DNA of 64,000 bases from CALOBA01 sp942491465 (GCA_942491465.1 CALOBA010000059.1:1-64000), one strand, 5' to 3'; shown: positions 1-9,543, counted from the stretch's first letter. Notes: a model not told the origin generated them from the sequence alone. A program made the numbers and translations.

Positions 1-79
1 GACCGGCAACCGATTCACTGACTGAGCCTTTCTCCTTTGCGCCGTAGCGGGCTGCTCATCATGGCCGCGCCCTGCGGTA

Positions 80-326
80 TTACAGTTTCTTGCCGAGCGT
101 GGAGACCCACATGGCCAGGCGATGTCTGATGGCCTCCTGGGAGACCTGTTCCTCGGGTAAGGGGGTGATCAGCTTGTCGTGCACGAGCAGGCGATAGATG
201 TATTCGAGCTTCTCCGGACAAGGAATCCGTGGGCTCGAACTCGGCCGCACCGCGCTTCTCGGCATACCCCCCGCCGACGGCGATCGCCTTCTTCACCAGT
301 TCCTTCTCGTTCTTGAGCTTCTTCAT
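80..326 (-). pseudogene. DUF5062-family small protein, frame-broken
   Basis: The first ~35 codons from the ATG at 326 read MKKLKNEKELVKKAIAVGGG and continue through KRGAAEFEPTDS. A second minus-strand frame then carries PEKLEYIYRLLVHDKLITPL to a stop at 80. Joined, they make a ~84-residue protein with the length and pattern of DUF5062, a small gammaproteobacterial family of unknown function, as I remember it. The shift lies near 210-225, around the TTCCTTGTCC stretch, and one missing or extra base explains it. Neither half alone would make a normal product. It may be a genuine pseudogene or a sequencing error. The family call is from memory. Confidence 0.55.
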
Positions 327-662
327 GGCATTGCACTACAGTTTCTGGTCGCCGGGGGATACCGGCGATGAGGACAATGGGTGCGGTGCATAGTCCCACT
401 GCCGAGGTCCGCTTGGCAACGCCGGCTGCGAAGCCTCGCTTCGGGGAGCAGCGCCGCGGGCGGTTGCCGACGCATTGGGGACTGGGATAGAATTCCGGTT
501 GCCACTGCCGCGTGAGAATCCGCGACAAACCCTCGGCGATCCTGCTGTAATCACGAGAGCCCCGTATGCAATCGCGGCATCATCTCACGGCGGGTGGCGA
601 GCCATGGACCTTGACTCGATCCTCCTTCGCCCGGCTGTGCCCACCCGCGGGACCCCGCCACG

Positions 663-2645
663 ATGGACCCTCGCGTGAACGCACCGTCGGAATCCAGCGG
701 CCACCCTGGCGGCTCTACGTCGCCGCCACCGTGACCGGTCTGCTCGCCGGACTGATGGGGGCGGCCTTCCATGCCCTGCTCGATCAGGCGGGGGGCTGCG
801 CCCAGGCGCCCATGGCCTGCTCGACGACGCCCCTGTTCCTGGCTGGCTCGTGCTCATGGTCCTGGGCGTTGGCGCTCGTCACTGCCGCCTTCTGCGGCGC
901 TTCGCCCCGGAGACCGCTGGCAGTGGCGTCCAGGAGGTGGAGGCGATCCTCGCGGGTGACCGAGGCCTGCACTGGCGGCGGGTGTTGCCGGTCAAGTTCG
1001 TCGCCGGCGTCCTGGCGGTGGGCTCGGGCTTGGTCCTCGGCCGCGAGGGGCCGACGGTGCACATAGCCGCGCTCGGACAGATGTCGGCCGAGGGCCTGCG
1101 GCTTGATCAGCGCCAGCAGCGCGCGTTGGTGGCCGCCGGGCCGGGGCCGGACTTGCCGTTGCCGCCTTCAATGCCCCGCTCGCCGCCATCGTCTTTGTCA
1201 CCGAGGAGCTGCGGGAGCATTTCGAGTACGGTTTCGCCACGATTCAGTCGGTGATCTTGGCGAGCTGTCTGGCGGTGGCCGTCAGCGGCTGGCTGCTCGG
1301 ACTGGGGCCGGTGTTGCCGCTGCCGCCAATCGCGATCCCGCCCGTCTGGTCGCTGCCGTTGTTTGTCGTGCTGGGGGTCGCCGTGGGTGCCCTCGGCGTC
1401 GTCTTCAACGCCCTGCTGCTGGGATCGGTCGACCTTCAAGGCCTGCGCGCGGGCGCTGGTGGCTGGCCCTGTTCCGTGGCGCTCGCCGGGATGGCGCTGG
1501 GCGCCCTGATCTGGTTCTTTCCGGACCTGGTTGGCGGCGGGGAGTCCCTGGTCGAGGCGCTGATCCACCATCCCATGGCACTCCTTGCGCTGGTGGCGCT
1601 GCTCGCGCTGCGACTCCTGACCACCGTCGGCAGCTACGGTCTCGGGCTGCCCGGCGGTATCTTCGCGCCGCTGCTGGCGCTCGGTACCATCGTCGGCGCT
1701 GTTGTCGACGCGCTGGTGAGGGCGCTCGACTCCGGTGCGTTGCCGGTGGACGTATTGGACCCGGGGCTGTTCGCCGTGGCGGCCATGGGGGCCTTGTTCG
1801 CCGCCACCGTTCGCGCGCCGCTGACCGGGATCGTCCTGGCCATCGAGCTCACCGGCGCCGAAGATTTGATCCTGCCCGTGATCCTCACCTGCCTCAGCGC
1901 CACCTTCGCCGCCGAGGCCCTGGGGGGCCGGCCGATCTACACCCTGTTGCTTGCGCAATCCGGCGGCGCGCCGCCGTTGCCCCGACCCTCGGGCCGCAAA
2001 CTCGCGGTCGCCGCAGGCCTGGTCACCGCGTTGCTGCTCGCGGCCCCGTTGGCCCTGCTGTTGCAGCCCGAGCGTTCGCCCAATCCGGTGACCGCGGCAG
2101 CCGATCTGCCGGCGCCGCCCGTCGATGAGATCGCCCCGGAACCACCACAAGCACAGATTGCCGATGCCGAACAACCTGCGCAGCCGGCCGCGGGCCCGAG
2201 CCCCGAACCCGCCCCGCCGGCGGCACCTGAGTCGGGGCATCGTCCCGTGTCGGCCGAGACGCGACCGATCGAGCGGCTCGATGTCCTGGCGCAGACAACG
2301 CCGCCGGAGCCGGTCGCGGCGGATCTTGAGCCAGTCCTTTCGTCGACCCAAGAGGCCGCCGCGGCGGAGGCGCCGGCAGTCGGCACGCCGGGGCGCCGCT
2401 ACGCCCTCCAGGTTGCCAGCTTTCGCCGACTGGACACCGTCGCCAGCGCCGCACGCCGAGCCGGCATACTCGAGCGGAGCCGCACGCTGGAACCGGTGCG
2501 GGGCTGGTACCCGCTGTTGTTCGGGGACTACAAGGGCCGCGCCGAGGCCGAGGCCGCCCTCGACGACTTGCCGGAGCAGCTCAGGCGGCAGGGGCCGATA
2601 ATACGCATGCTCAGTCCCGGCACCAGAACCCTGCCCTTGCGCTAA
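663..2645 (+). pseudogene. CLC-type chloride channel/transporter fused to a C-terminal SPOR domain; several frameshifts
   Basis: CLC hallmarks appear in different frames: LYVAATVTGLLAGLMG (~712-760), GSGVQEVEAIL (~920-950), GREGPTVHIAA (~1040-1072), then FNAPLAAIVFVTEEL (~1167-1209) and the rest of the membrane domain to about 1960. Breaks are needed near 690, 790-815 (and probably 870-895) and 1130-1140. From 1251 onward the frame is intact. After the CLC core comes one extra membrane segment (~2000-2070), a Pro/Ala/Glu-rich linker (~2070-2390) and an ~80-residue SPOR domain (RRYALQVASF to the stop), a fold that binds glycan-stripped peptidoglycan. The extra segment would put the SPOR domain in the periplasm. 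CLC proteins move chloride, often in exchange for protons. As read it cannot yield a full product, so either it is decayed or the assembly has indels. Confidence 0.8.
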
Positions 2646-2669
2646 CGCCGTCGCCGGCGTTGTCGCCGC

Positions 2670-4226
2670 CTAGATGTGTAGTTTCCAGACCTCTTGTAAG
2701 ACCAGGAACAAGAAGGCCGTCGAACAGCCGAACATCAGCACCCCCGTGATGGCGATCATTGTCCCGAGATGTCGCCAAGGATATTTGAGCAGGATGTCGC
2801 CGTAACCCAGCGTCGTGATCGATACGGCCGTGAAGTAGATGCCGTCCGTCACGCTTGGCAACAGCCGCACCCCGCGCAAATACAGGCCCCATGCCGCCGC
2901 TTCGATGACGTGGGCTGCGAACAATAAGAAAAAGCAGCCAAGCAGGGCGACCTTGCCGGCATATTGGCCAAACTGCGCCAACATCCATGTCTCGCGACGG
3001 GCCAACTCGCCGGCCACATCGATGATGATGATGACGTGAAAAAGGAACAACACCAGCGCCAGCAGTATGGCAAAGATATGGACGCCAACAATCTTGCGGC
3101 GGGGAAAAGCGCGCTGTTTGCGAACGTTCGTCCCATCTGACGGGTCTTGACGCCCGAGTTCGCTGTTGGGAGGCGGGGCAGGGTGGTTGTCGGGCTCCCC
3201 CTGACCATCGTTGGAGGCAGGCGTCAACCCCGCGTCACTGGATAAAGGGGGCGCTATGGGTGGCGCGGTTGCTTTCTGGCCTGCCTGAGGCAGATAGCGA
3301 TCGTACGTATTGCGACGCAGCCAGTGCCAAGCCACCACGGAAATGACGATGGACAAGCCCGTCACCAGCCAGAAGCCAAACGGATTGTGCTCGTCGGGGA
3401 TGCCACCTACGTTCATCCCGAGCAGGCCGGTAATGAAGCTCAGCGGCAGGAACACCGTGGCGACGATGCTCAGATTGAGGCTGGAACGGGTCATGGTGTC
3501 GGAACGTTGCTCCTCGATCTGATCCTCCAGCATCTCCACCCGCGTGCGGCATTCATCCAGGCTGCCCAAGTAGCGGGCCACATGATTCGCCACCCTATTC
3601 AGCGTTTCCCGATCGTCGGCGTCCAGCGCCAGGGCGGGATCGGTCGTCATCGGGGCAAGTACCTGCTGCATGCCATTCACTTGCCGCCGGGTGCGGAAGA
3701 TTCGGCGCCGCAGATCGCTCAGGGTCTGCGGGGGCAGCGCCGTCGTGCCATCGAGTACTGCATCCTCGACGTTATCGATGGCTTGTGTCAGATCGTAGAT
3801 GACCGCTTCCATCCGGTTGGTGATTGCCGATACCAGGTATCCCAACAGATCCACCGCCGTCACCAGCGTCTTGTCCGACATCAGGTGCGCTCGCAACTGG
3901 TCTACGGCGACGATGGTCGCGGATCGCACCGTGACCGCCCGGGCGGAGCCGATCAGCAGCTTCAAGTCGGCGAGGTCGAGGACATCTTCCGTCTGACCGG
4001 GCCGCAGCATCTTGATGCTCAGCAACGTGCCGTCCGGCACTTGTTCGTAGTGGTTGAAACGCACCGGCGCCAATAACGCCTGCCTGGTTTGCTCGTTGAT
4101 CTCCGGCCAGGCCATCAGCCATTCGCGGTCGGCGTCGACGGCCAGGTCAACGTCGAACCAGGTGACACGGCCAGGCGCGTTGGTGGCCGAGGCGTTGCCG
4201 GGACCGAAGCGGGTGATCTGAGGCAT
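2670..4226 (-). CDS. CorA/ZntB-type metal transporter fused to a two-pore-type potassium channel module
   Basis: This is a 518-residue protein. Residues ~1-305 form a CorA/ZntB family domain: a cytoplasmic alpha/beta funnel and long helix, then two membrane segments (~252-270 and 283-301) with the signature GMNVGGIP at 270-277, the ZntB-like variant of the GMN ion-selectivity motif. Residues ~306-372 are a Pro/Gly/Asn-rich linker. Residues ~375-518 hold three further membrane segments (~378-403, 424-450, 488-512) and a pore loop with TTLGYGD at 471-477, the potassium selectivity filter. CorA proteins form pentamers and K+ pores form tetramers, so the quaternary structure of this fusion is a puzzle. 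The reading frame is continuous across the linker, with no sign of a break. It converges on the CLC-SPOR gene with a 24-bp gap. The ions carried are inferred from family membership. Confidence 0.85.
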   Translation of the reverse strand: MPQITRFGPGNASATNAPGRVTWFDVDLAVDADREWLMAWPEINEQTRQALLAPVRFNHYEQVPDGTLLSIKMLRPGQTEDVLDLADLKLLIGSARAVTVRSATIVAVDQLRAHLMSDKTLVTAVDLLGYLVSAITNRMEAVIYDLTQAIDNVEDAVLDGTTALPPQTLSDLRRRIFRTRRQVNGMQQVLAPMTTDPALALDADDRETLNRVANHVARYLGSLDECRTRVEMLEDQIEEQRSDTMTRSSLNLSIVATVFLPLSFITGLLGMNVGGIPDEHNPFGFWLVTGLSIVISVVAWHWLRRNTYDRYLPQAGQKATAPPIAPPLSSDAGLTPASNDGQGEPDNHPAPPPNSELGRQDPSDGTNVRKQRAFPRRKIVGVHIFAILLALVLFLFHVIIIIDVAGELARRETWMLAQFGQYAGKVALLGCFFLLFAAHVIEAAAWGLYLRGVRLLPSVTDGIYFTAVSITTLGYGDILLKYPWRHLGTMIAITGVLMFGCSTAFLFLVLQEVWKLHI

Positions 4227-4287
4227 GGCGGGATGTCTTCGGTTCGATGGGGGAGGGGACTGAGGGGTCCGCTAAGGATCGGTTCAG

Positions 4288-4362
4288 AAACAAGTGGCGC
4301 AGACGCCCGCTCGCTGAACCTTTTGATTGGCCATTTCGTGGTTGCGTCTGCACCACTTGTTT
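4288..4362. repeat. MITE-like inverted-repeat element, copy 1
   Basis: The ends AAACAAGTGGCGCAGACGC (4288-4306) and its imperfect reverse complement (4344-4362) form terminal inverted repeats of about 19 bp around a ~37-bp centre. The same element lies in the opposite orientation at 18481-18553. No reading frame is inside. It fills most of the gap between the CorA-channel gene and pqiB. Confidence 0.75.
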
Positions 4363-4402
4363 AAAGGGTAAGTAGACGAACCGGTTGTCTTTGACTCGTT
4401 GA

Positions 4403-6073
4403 TTAGGGCATGTTGCCCTTGCCCCGAAGCAGCGCGCCCGGGTTGCGCTCGAGGTAGTCGGCAAGCACGCGCACCCCGCGGGCGGCGCGTGCCACCTCCT
4501 GCAGGGCATTGCGCAACGCGATCTGGCCCGGGGCATCAGGCCCGACCAAGGTGGCATCGGCGTTGTTCAACACCGCGTCGGCGGAGGCCAGGGCGCGCCG
4601 GAGCTCGACGAGACCGGAACTGAGCTCCGGGATGACGCCGCTGTCGATCTGCTCCACCGCCTTGTCGATGTCCTTGACGGCCTTGTCGATGGTCGCCAGG
4701 ACCTGCTTGATCTCGTTGCCGATGGCCGCGAACGGGATGGTGTCGACCTTGTCCAGAATCCCCGTCAGCTTGTCCTCGAGATTGGGCAGGGTGCTGGGGA
4801 CGGTCGGGATCACCGGCGTCGGTATGTTCCAGTCGATCTTGATCTCGGGGGCATCCTGCACGTAGTCGAAGGCGACGTAGCGTTGCCCGGTGATCAGGCT
4901 GCCGCTGCGCAATTGGCCGCGCAGTCCGCGCGCTTCGATGAGCCGTTGAAGAAAGGCGTGGCTCAGCTGCTCGTCGCCCACCAGCTTCGCCGTCTTGTCG
5001 GCCTGCCCGGTCCGCACCAGTTCGACCAGCCGCTCCGGATAGGCGACAATCTCGACGCGACCGCGCAGCAGCAGGTTCTCGGGGTCCATCTCAAAGCCGA
5101 CGTCGGTGACCTCGCCGGCATTCAGACCGAGCAGCGTCACCGGGGCGCCAACCGAAAGGCCGCGCAGGGAATCTTCGAAATAGAGTACATAGTGTCGCGC
5201 GATGGCCTCCGGTTGCTTCATCGCGGTGGCCCGGTCCGCATAGAGGACGAATGCGCTGTCGGCGTCGGCGGGCTCGCCCGCGTTGAGGAAGGTCGGCGTC
5301 TCGAAGGCAACCCCGCCGATCAGCAGCGACACCAGGGACTGGGTGCGCACGTCGATCCCCTCCGCGCCGAGGGAGACGTCCAGGCCGCTGGCGTTCCAAA
5401 AGCGTGTCTCCGTGCTGATGAAACCATCGAAGGGGGCGTTGACGAAGATCCGGAAGCTGACGGACTTTCCGTCGGCGGCAAGCTTCGAGGCAATGACCTG
5501 GCCGACCTGCAGACGACGAAAATACAGCGGTGAACCGATCACCAGCGAGCCCATGTCTGCGGCCGTCAGTTCAAATTGCCTGCCCGGCTCGTCAATGGTG
5601 ATCACCGGCGGCTTCTCGAGCCCGACAAAGCGACGGTGGCCCTGCGTGGATTTGCCCATTTCGAAGCCGATATAGTTGCCGGACAACAACGTACCCAGAC
5701 CGGACACACCGCTCAGCGTGACCTGCGGCTGCACGACCCAGAACTTGGCATCCTTCACCATCAGGTCCTCGGCATGCTTGTCGATCTTCGCCGTGACCAG
5801 GACCTTGGAGAAGTTGTCGTGCAGCTCCACCGCGGAGACCTCGCCGATCTTCACCTCCTTATATTTAATGAAGGTCTTGCCGGCCTCCACCCCCTCGGCG
5901 GAGCTGAACAGGATGGTGATGGTCGGTCCCTCGTTCATGATCCGATGCACCGCGATGCCGACCGCGACCAAGGCGGCAAACAAGGGAATGACCCAGACCG
6001 CCGAGATCCGGCCACGCCGTTTCGGCGTCAGGGTTGCGCGGGGCAGGTGTTGGCCGTCGATGACTTCAGCCAA
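4403..6073 (-). CDS. pqiB: Paraquat-inducible protein B, MCE-domain lipid-transport protein
   Basis: The protein has 556 residues from a TTG start at 6073. That TTG is preceded by AGGAG at a 7-base spacing and overlaps the stop of the upstream pqiA-like gene; an ATG at 6130 in the same frame would add 19 residues but lacks a comparable site. After a short basic cytoplasmic tail comes one membrane anchor (ISAVWVIPLFAALVAVGIAV), then repeated MCE domains (GPTITILFSSAEGVEAGKT and later repeats) and a helical C-terminus. PqiB belongs to the MCE family, which forms periplasm-spanning tubes that shuttle lipids between the inner and outer membranes. It is the last gene of a three-gene unit with two PqiA halves. 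No pqiC lipoprotein gene follows; a MITE-like repeat does. Confidence 0.92.
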   Translation of the reverse strand: MAEVIDGQHLPRATLTPKRRGRISAVWVIPLFAALVAVGIAVHRIMNEGPTITILFSSAEGVEAGKTFIKYKEVKIGEVSAVELHDNFSKVLVTAKIDKHAEDLMVKDAKFWVVQPQVTLSGVSGLGTLLSGNYIGFEMGKSTQGHRRFVGLEKPPVITIDEPGRQFELTAADMGSLVIGSPLYFRRLQVGQVIASKLAADGKSVSFRIFVNAPFDGFISTETRFWNASGLDVSLGAEGIDVRTQSLVSLLIGGVAFETPTFLNAGEPADADSAFVLYADRATAMKQPEAIARHYVLYFEDSLRGLSVGAPVTLLGLNAGEVTDVGFEMDPENLLLRGRVEIVAYPERLVELVRTGQADKTAKLVGDEQLSHAFLQRLIEARGLRGQLRSGSLITGQRYVAFDYVQDAPEIKIDWNIPTPVIPTVPSTLPNLEDKLTGILDKVDTIPFAAIGNEIKQVLATIDKAVKDIDKAVEQIDSGVIPELSSGLVELRRALASADAVLNNADATLVGPDAPGQIALRNALQEVARAARGVRVLADYLERNPGALLRGKGNMP

Positions 6074-6737
6074 GGCTGGACTCCTGTTGCGGACGGTTCT
6101 CGGTTGATGGGGATGGTTCAGCGCCCGCATCCCAAATCAGGCGCGGATCGAAGGTGCCCGCCGCGATCATGGTCAGTATCACCACGGCGGCGAAAAACAC
6201 CACGCCAGGGCCGGGGTGCACGGACATCAGCGGGTCCAGCTGCACCAGCGCGACGGTGAAGGTGTCCACGAAGACATCGAGCATCGACCAGCGGCCCACC
6301 AGTTCCACCATGCGGTAGAGCCGGGTTCGCTCCCTGCTGCCCTGCACCGAGCGGCGCTGTACCGTGATCAGCAGATAACTCAACGCGACCAGTTTACCGA
6401 GCGGGACCATGACGCTGGCGATCAAGACCACCAGCCCCAGCGGCCAGGACCCGGAGGTAAACAGGAACATCACGCCGCCCATGATGGTGTCGTACGCGGT
6501 CGAGCCGAGGGTGGTGGTGCCGAGCACGGGCAGCATGTTTGCCGGGATGTAGCAGATGGCGGCGGCGATGACCAGCGCCCAGGTCCGCTCGACGGAGCGG
6601 TGACGGCGCGCTTCCAGCGCGCTGCCGCAGCGGGGGCAAAACCCGGGCTCGTCCGCGCTGGCCGGTTGCGACAGCAGGCCGCAGGTCTCGCAGGACAGCA
6701 GTCCCGCCTGGATCGCGGTGACGGGGGCTGCGGTCAT
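6066..6737 (-). CDS. pqiA: PqiA-domain inner-membrane protein (second half of a split PqiA)
   Basis: The protein has 223 residues. It opens with a rubredoxin-like zinc ribbon (CETCG at ~16-20 and CPRCG at ~34-38) followed by four membrane segments, the standard PqiA domain. E. coli PqiA carries two such domains in one ~417-residue chain; here they are separate genes with ATGA-type overlaps. It is the inner-membrane partner of PqiB in lipid transport and envelope stress tolerance. The C-terminal ~25 residues are polar and variable. Confidence 0.9.
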   Translation of the reverse strand: MTAAPVTAIQAGLLSCETCGLLSQPASADEPGFCPRCGSALEARRHRSVERTWALVIAAAICYIPANMLPVLGTTTLGSTAYDTIMGGVMFLFTSGSWPLGLVVLIASVMVPLGKLVALSYLLITVQRRSVQGSRERTRLYRMVELVGRWSMLDVFVDTFTVALVQLDPLMSVHPGPGVVFFAAVVILTMIAAGTFDPRLIWDAGAEPSPSTENRPQQESSLG

Positions 6738-7480
6738 GAAGCGGACCGTTCGGGCGGGGGCTCGCCGGTGTTGGGCGCCGAGTTGCCGAACACGGCCTGG
6801 GCTTGCTCGGAGGTGGGTTCGCGTTCGGGAGCGGGGCCGGTTTCCGGATCAGGCGCGTGCCAGGCCACCCTCGCCCACAGCGCCTCGGAATCGATGCTGC
6901 TCAGGATCGCGGGGAACAGCAGCATCAATACACCCACGGCAACCATGCCGATGCCGGCCTCCACCTTGGCCAACTCCGCGATCTTGATCAGCGCCACCAG
7001 GATGCCGAGCATCATCACCTCGGTCATCGCCCAGGGCCGCGCACGCTCCGCCCAGCGCAGCATGCCGCCGACCCAGCTCGGCGCCGGCGGTCGGCGCACC
7101 GCGAGCAGCACGATCAGCAGGGAAAACAGGTAGCCGGCAGGGGCGATGACCGCGCAGAAGGCCACGATCACGGCGGTCAGCTCCTGCCCCTCGACCCACA
7201 TCTGGTAGGCACCGCCGATGATCGTCGTGCTCGCATGCCGACCGACGACAGACAGCCCCATCAGCGGCTCGGTATTGGCTACGACCAAGACCAGCAACGC
7301 CGCAATGGTGAGCGCGAGCGGGCGTGCGATCGGATCGGCCGGACGGGTTGCGAGCGTGCAGCCACACCGAGCACAGCTCGCCTTGTGGCCGGTTGGAAGC
7401 TCGGGGAGCCCCTGCAGTAGGTCGCACTCGTGGCAGACGATAGGCGTGATCTCGCCACCGTGTTGGCGTTGCTCAGGCAT
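6734..7480 (-). CDS. pqiA: PqiA-domain inner-membrane protein (first half of a split PqiA)
   Basis: The protein has 248 residues and is the first gene of the pqi unit. It has an N-terminal zinc ribbon (CHECD and CARCGC), four membrane segments between residues ~50 and 200, and a Pro/Glu-rich tail that is probably cytoplasmic. Its end overlaps the start of the next PqiA gene by 4 bp, so the two are likely translated together and assemble as the two halves of a canonical PqiA. I did not identify a convincing promoter upstream. Confidence 0.9.
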   Translation of the reverse strand: MPEQRQHGGEITPIVCHECDLLQGLPELPTGHKASCARCGCTLATRPADPIARPLALTIAALLVLVVANTEPLMGLSVVGRHASTTIIGGAYQMWVEGQELTAVIVAFCAVIAPAGYLFSLLIVLLAVRRPPAPSWVGGMLRWAERARPWAMTEVMMLGILVALIKIAELAKVEAGIGMVAVGVLMLLFPAILSSIDSEALWARVAWHAPDPETGPAPEREPTSEQAQAVFGNSAPNTGEPPPERSAS

Positions 7481-7787
7481 GCCGCGACCCGGTCAGCCAG
7501 CCGCCGGTGAAAGGTACCAAGATTGCAGAAACCACGTTGAGGACAGCGGGGGCTCGATGGCTATGGCGTCAGACTCCTCGGCAACGGCAACGCCACGCCT
7601 GTTGCTGAAGCCGAGTCAGTCGAAGGCTGTTCGCGCCGCATTCTACGCCACCGGGCCCGAACTGACATCGCCGGTGCGTGCAGTTGGCGGGAAATGGTCA
7701 GTCGGCAGCCCGGCAATTGGGTTCCGATGGCGCAGCCTCATCTCTCGGATATCGAACTGACTAGCCTCACCCCTGGAGTCGACCCTG
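7481..7787. other. Gene-free gap upstream of the DUF6746-like gene
   Basis: I see no gene here. The start of the gap (7504-7535) holds a short stretch similar to the tail shared by the palindromic repeats elsewhere (GGTGAAAGGTACCAAGATTG). The 3' end has a ribosome-binding site (GGAG, 7771-7774) for the gene at 7788. Confidence 0.4.
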
Positions 7788-8168
7788 ATGAGATTGATGC
7801 AACTCGGCCTCGCATTGTTGCTTGTTGCTGCCGGCGGCGTTGTCGCAGGCGAGCTGTCGCCTGAAACCCGACCACACTTTTCGGGTCAGGAAGCCGCCAC
7901 CCTGAAAGACGCCGTACACAACTTCAAGCAGGCCAACGAGGAACTCGAAGAGTACCTGGAACACGACAGCTTCCAACGTGCAGACATCGCGCACATCCAC
8001 GAGCTGACCTACACGCTCGAGAACGCCCTCGCCAAGATGCAAGCCGAGCTTGGGGCCTTGGCAACCACCTTGGAGGAGGTACACCTTGCCTCTGAGAAGG
8101 GTGATGCCGACGTCATCTTCGAGTCTGGACGCGCGTATCTGTCGGTCGCCGATCAATTCGCCGATTAG
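7788..8168 (+). CDS. Small secreted helical protein, DUF6746-like
   Basis: The protein has 126 residues. Residues 1-21 (MRLMQLGLALLLVAAGGVVA) are a Sec signal peptide. The mature part is almost wholly helical and acidic, with HELTYTLENALAKMQAEL near the middle and a conserved-looking LEEVHLASE. Length and pattern recall DUF6746, a periplasmic family of unknown function, but this is from memory. GGAG precedes the ATG. It stands alone, with repeats and an intron remnant downstream. Confidence 0.7.
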   Translation: MRLMQLGLALLLVAAGGVVAGELSPETRPHFSGQEAATLKDAVHNFKQANEELEEYLEHDSFQRADIAHIHELTYTLENALAKMQAELGALATTLEEVHLASEKGDADVIFESGRAYLSVADQFAD

Positions 8169-8373
8169 CCGCGGCCAAGCGCTCCAGGCCGAGCGGAATC
8201 GCCCGGCGGTCGGCAATCGAGGGGGGCTCGATCAACGACCGCCGCGGGATCAGGGCGGATCTGTGAGCCTGAGGCCTACTGCTCGCCGCCGATCATGGTC
8301 TCCTGCATGGGCTCGCCGCGCACGGCGTCCATCTCGATCTCGGCATCTTCTTCAGATCTGGAGGGGCTGGCCC
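8169..8373. other. Gap with a possible gene-end remnant
   Basis: No intact gene is present. On the minus strand 8276-8360 reads EEDAEIEMDAVRGEPMQETM and then a stop, which looks like the acidic C-terminus of a real protein cut off by the repeat that begins at 8374. I do not recognise the family. Confidence 0.25.
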
Positions 8374-8462
8374 CAATGCCATTAATGGGAGCGCTTTGTG
8401 GGAGCGGCTTCAAGCCGCGACTCGGCTCGCGCGCAGAGCGTCGCGGCTGCAAGCCGCTCCCA
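8374..8462. repeat. Palindromic dispersed repeat (GGGAGCGGCTT family), copy 1, truncated
   Basis: It begins CAATGCCATTAATGGGAGCG and continues into 22-bp arms at 8399-8420 (TGGGAGCGGCTTCAAGCCGC...) and 8441-8462. The same left end and arms occur in the full 122-bp element at 31113-31234, but here the right terminal ~25 bp are missing. Related hairpins lie at 9670-9804 and 37042-37110. Confidence 0.7.
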
Positions 8463-8502
8463 GTGCGCCCGTGAGGGCGTCTCATCAGCACGGAGCAAGT
8501 CC

Positions 8503-9543
8503 GTGTCTAGGTCACCCGAAGCGCCGTAGCCGAAGGTAACTGCGTCGTCGTGAGGCGGGGTGGGGAGCAACAGTCAAGCGAACTGTCGGTCTGCAGGATG
8601 ACGAACCCGGATCAAAGGGGTGTCGTGGCGAGCCCGCTGGGAGTTGGCGAAGCCTGAAACTCACCGTGGACGCTAGGACTTGGCGTGCAAAGCGATCCAT
8701 GGGCGGCATCACGTGGTTGGGGTGGAACGACAGGAAGGTGGGGCGCAGTAAGCGGGGAGACCTTGAAGCAGTTTGCGGCGCATGCCGCGGAGCAGTTGAA
8801 ACACTTGCAGGAGTCGTTGCGGTGCGGGGCCTATCGCCCCCAGCCGCTGCGGCGGGTGCTGATTCCCAAACCGGGAGGCAAGCAACGTCCGCTGGGGATA
8901 CCGATTGTGAAGGATCGGATCGTGCAGGGTGCGGTGAAGTTTGTGATTGAGCCGATCTTCGAGCGGGAGTTTCTGCCCGTGAGCCACGGGTTCCGCCCGG
9001 GGGTGCCGGGGTGCGCGCTGCGCGAGGTCGATCGGCTTATGCTTAAAAGGGCGAGAGCTGGCCGGGGCCAGAGGGGGACACGATCCGCCATAGACCGGGA
9101 GATGAGTGCACTACTGGTATCACTACGAATACTCACGGGGGGGAAAAGAAGCACGGTATCACTACGGGGCCGCCGACGACTTCCTCGGCTACCGGTTCGA
9201 ACGAGGACGGCAGACGTGTGCGGGACAAAAGCCGCGCGTCGATCAAGGAGCGCATTCGGAACGGACGCGGCGGACGCGGGGAGCACCGCCGGAGGCGGGG
9301 CCCAAGGGCACGCAGCGAAATGGGAATTCGCGGCCCTGGACGGCTTCATCCGTCGGCGCCTGCAGCGCGGTACTGAGGCGGCAGCCAAGTTGGACGGGCG
9401 ACACGGACATTCCAGGAAGAACTGGGCGTGAGACGGCCAGAGGGGCTCGCGAGCCGATCTCGTGAAGACCCAACCGACTGGAGAGCCGTATGCGGGAGAA
9501 CCGCACGTACGGTTCGGAGGAAGGCGAGCCTTCCCTACCCCAC
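8503..9543 (+). mobile_element. Degenerate group II intron
   Basis: The 3' end carries a clear group II domain V at 9483-9518 (GAGCCGTATGCGGGAGAACC paired to CGCACGTACGGTTC), followed by a domain VI-type hairpin (GGAAGGCGAGCCTTCC, 9519-9534) and CTACCCC. The 5' end is placed at GTGTCTAGG (8503), by resemblance to the GTGYG start; both edges are uncertain by several bases. The encoded protein is broken (separate entry). At ~1.04 kb it is about half the length of an intact intron with its protein, consistent with a large internal deletion. A GC hairpin (GCGCCCGTGAGGGCG) lies just upstream; such structures are common insertion targets. Confidence 0.8.
8720..9340 (+). pseudogene. Group II intron reverse transcriptase/maturase, deleted and frameshifted
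   Basis: The N-terminal RT blocks are recognisable: ETLKQFAAHAAEQLKHLQES, VLIPKPGGKQRPLGIPIVKD, RIVQGAVKFVIEPIFE and SHGFRPG. Similarity fails at about 9040, just after ALREVDRLM. A late segment resumes near 9175 (DDFLGYRFERG) and in another frame reads RRVRDKSRASIKERIR, typical of the region leading into the maturase domain. The YADD catalytic block between them is gone, so the enzyme is dead. HGFRPG and the following domain V mark it as a group II intron protein rather than a DGR reverse transcriptase. Confidence 0.8.

Noticed and set aside
8685..9431. Reverse transcriptase as the enzyme of the nearby DGR-like repeats
   Set aside because: SHGFRPG, a maturase-like tail and a group II domain V just downstream make it an intron protein; its YADD block is also deleted.
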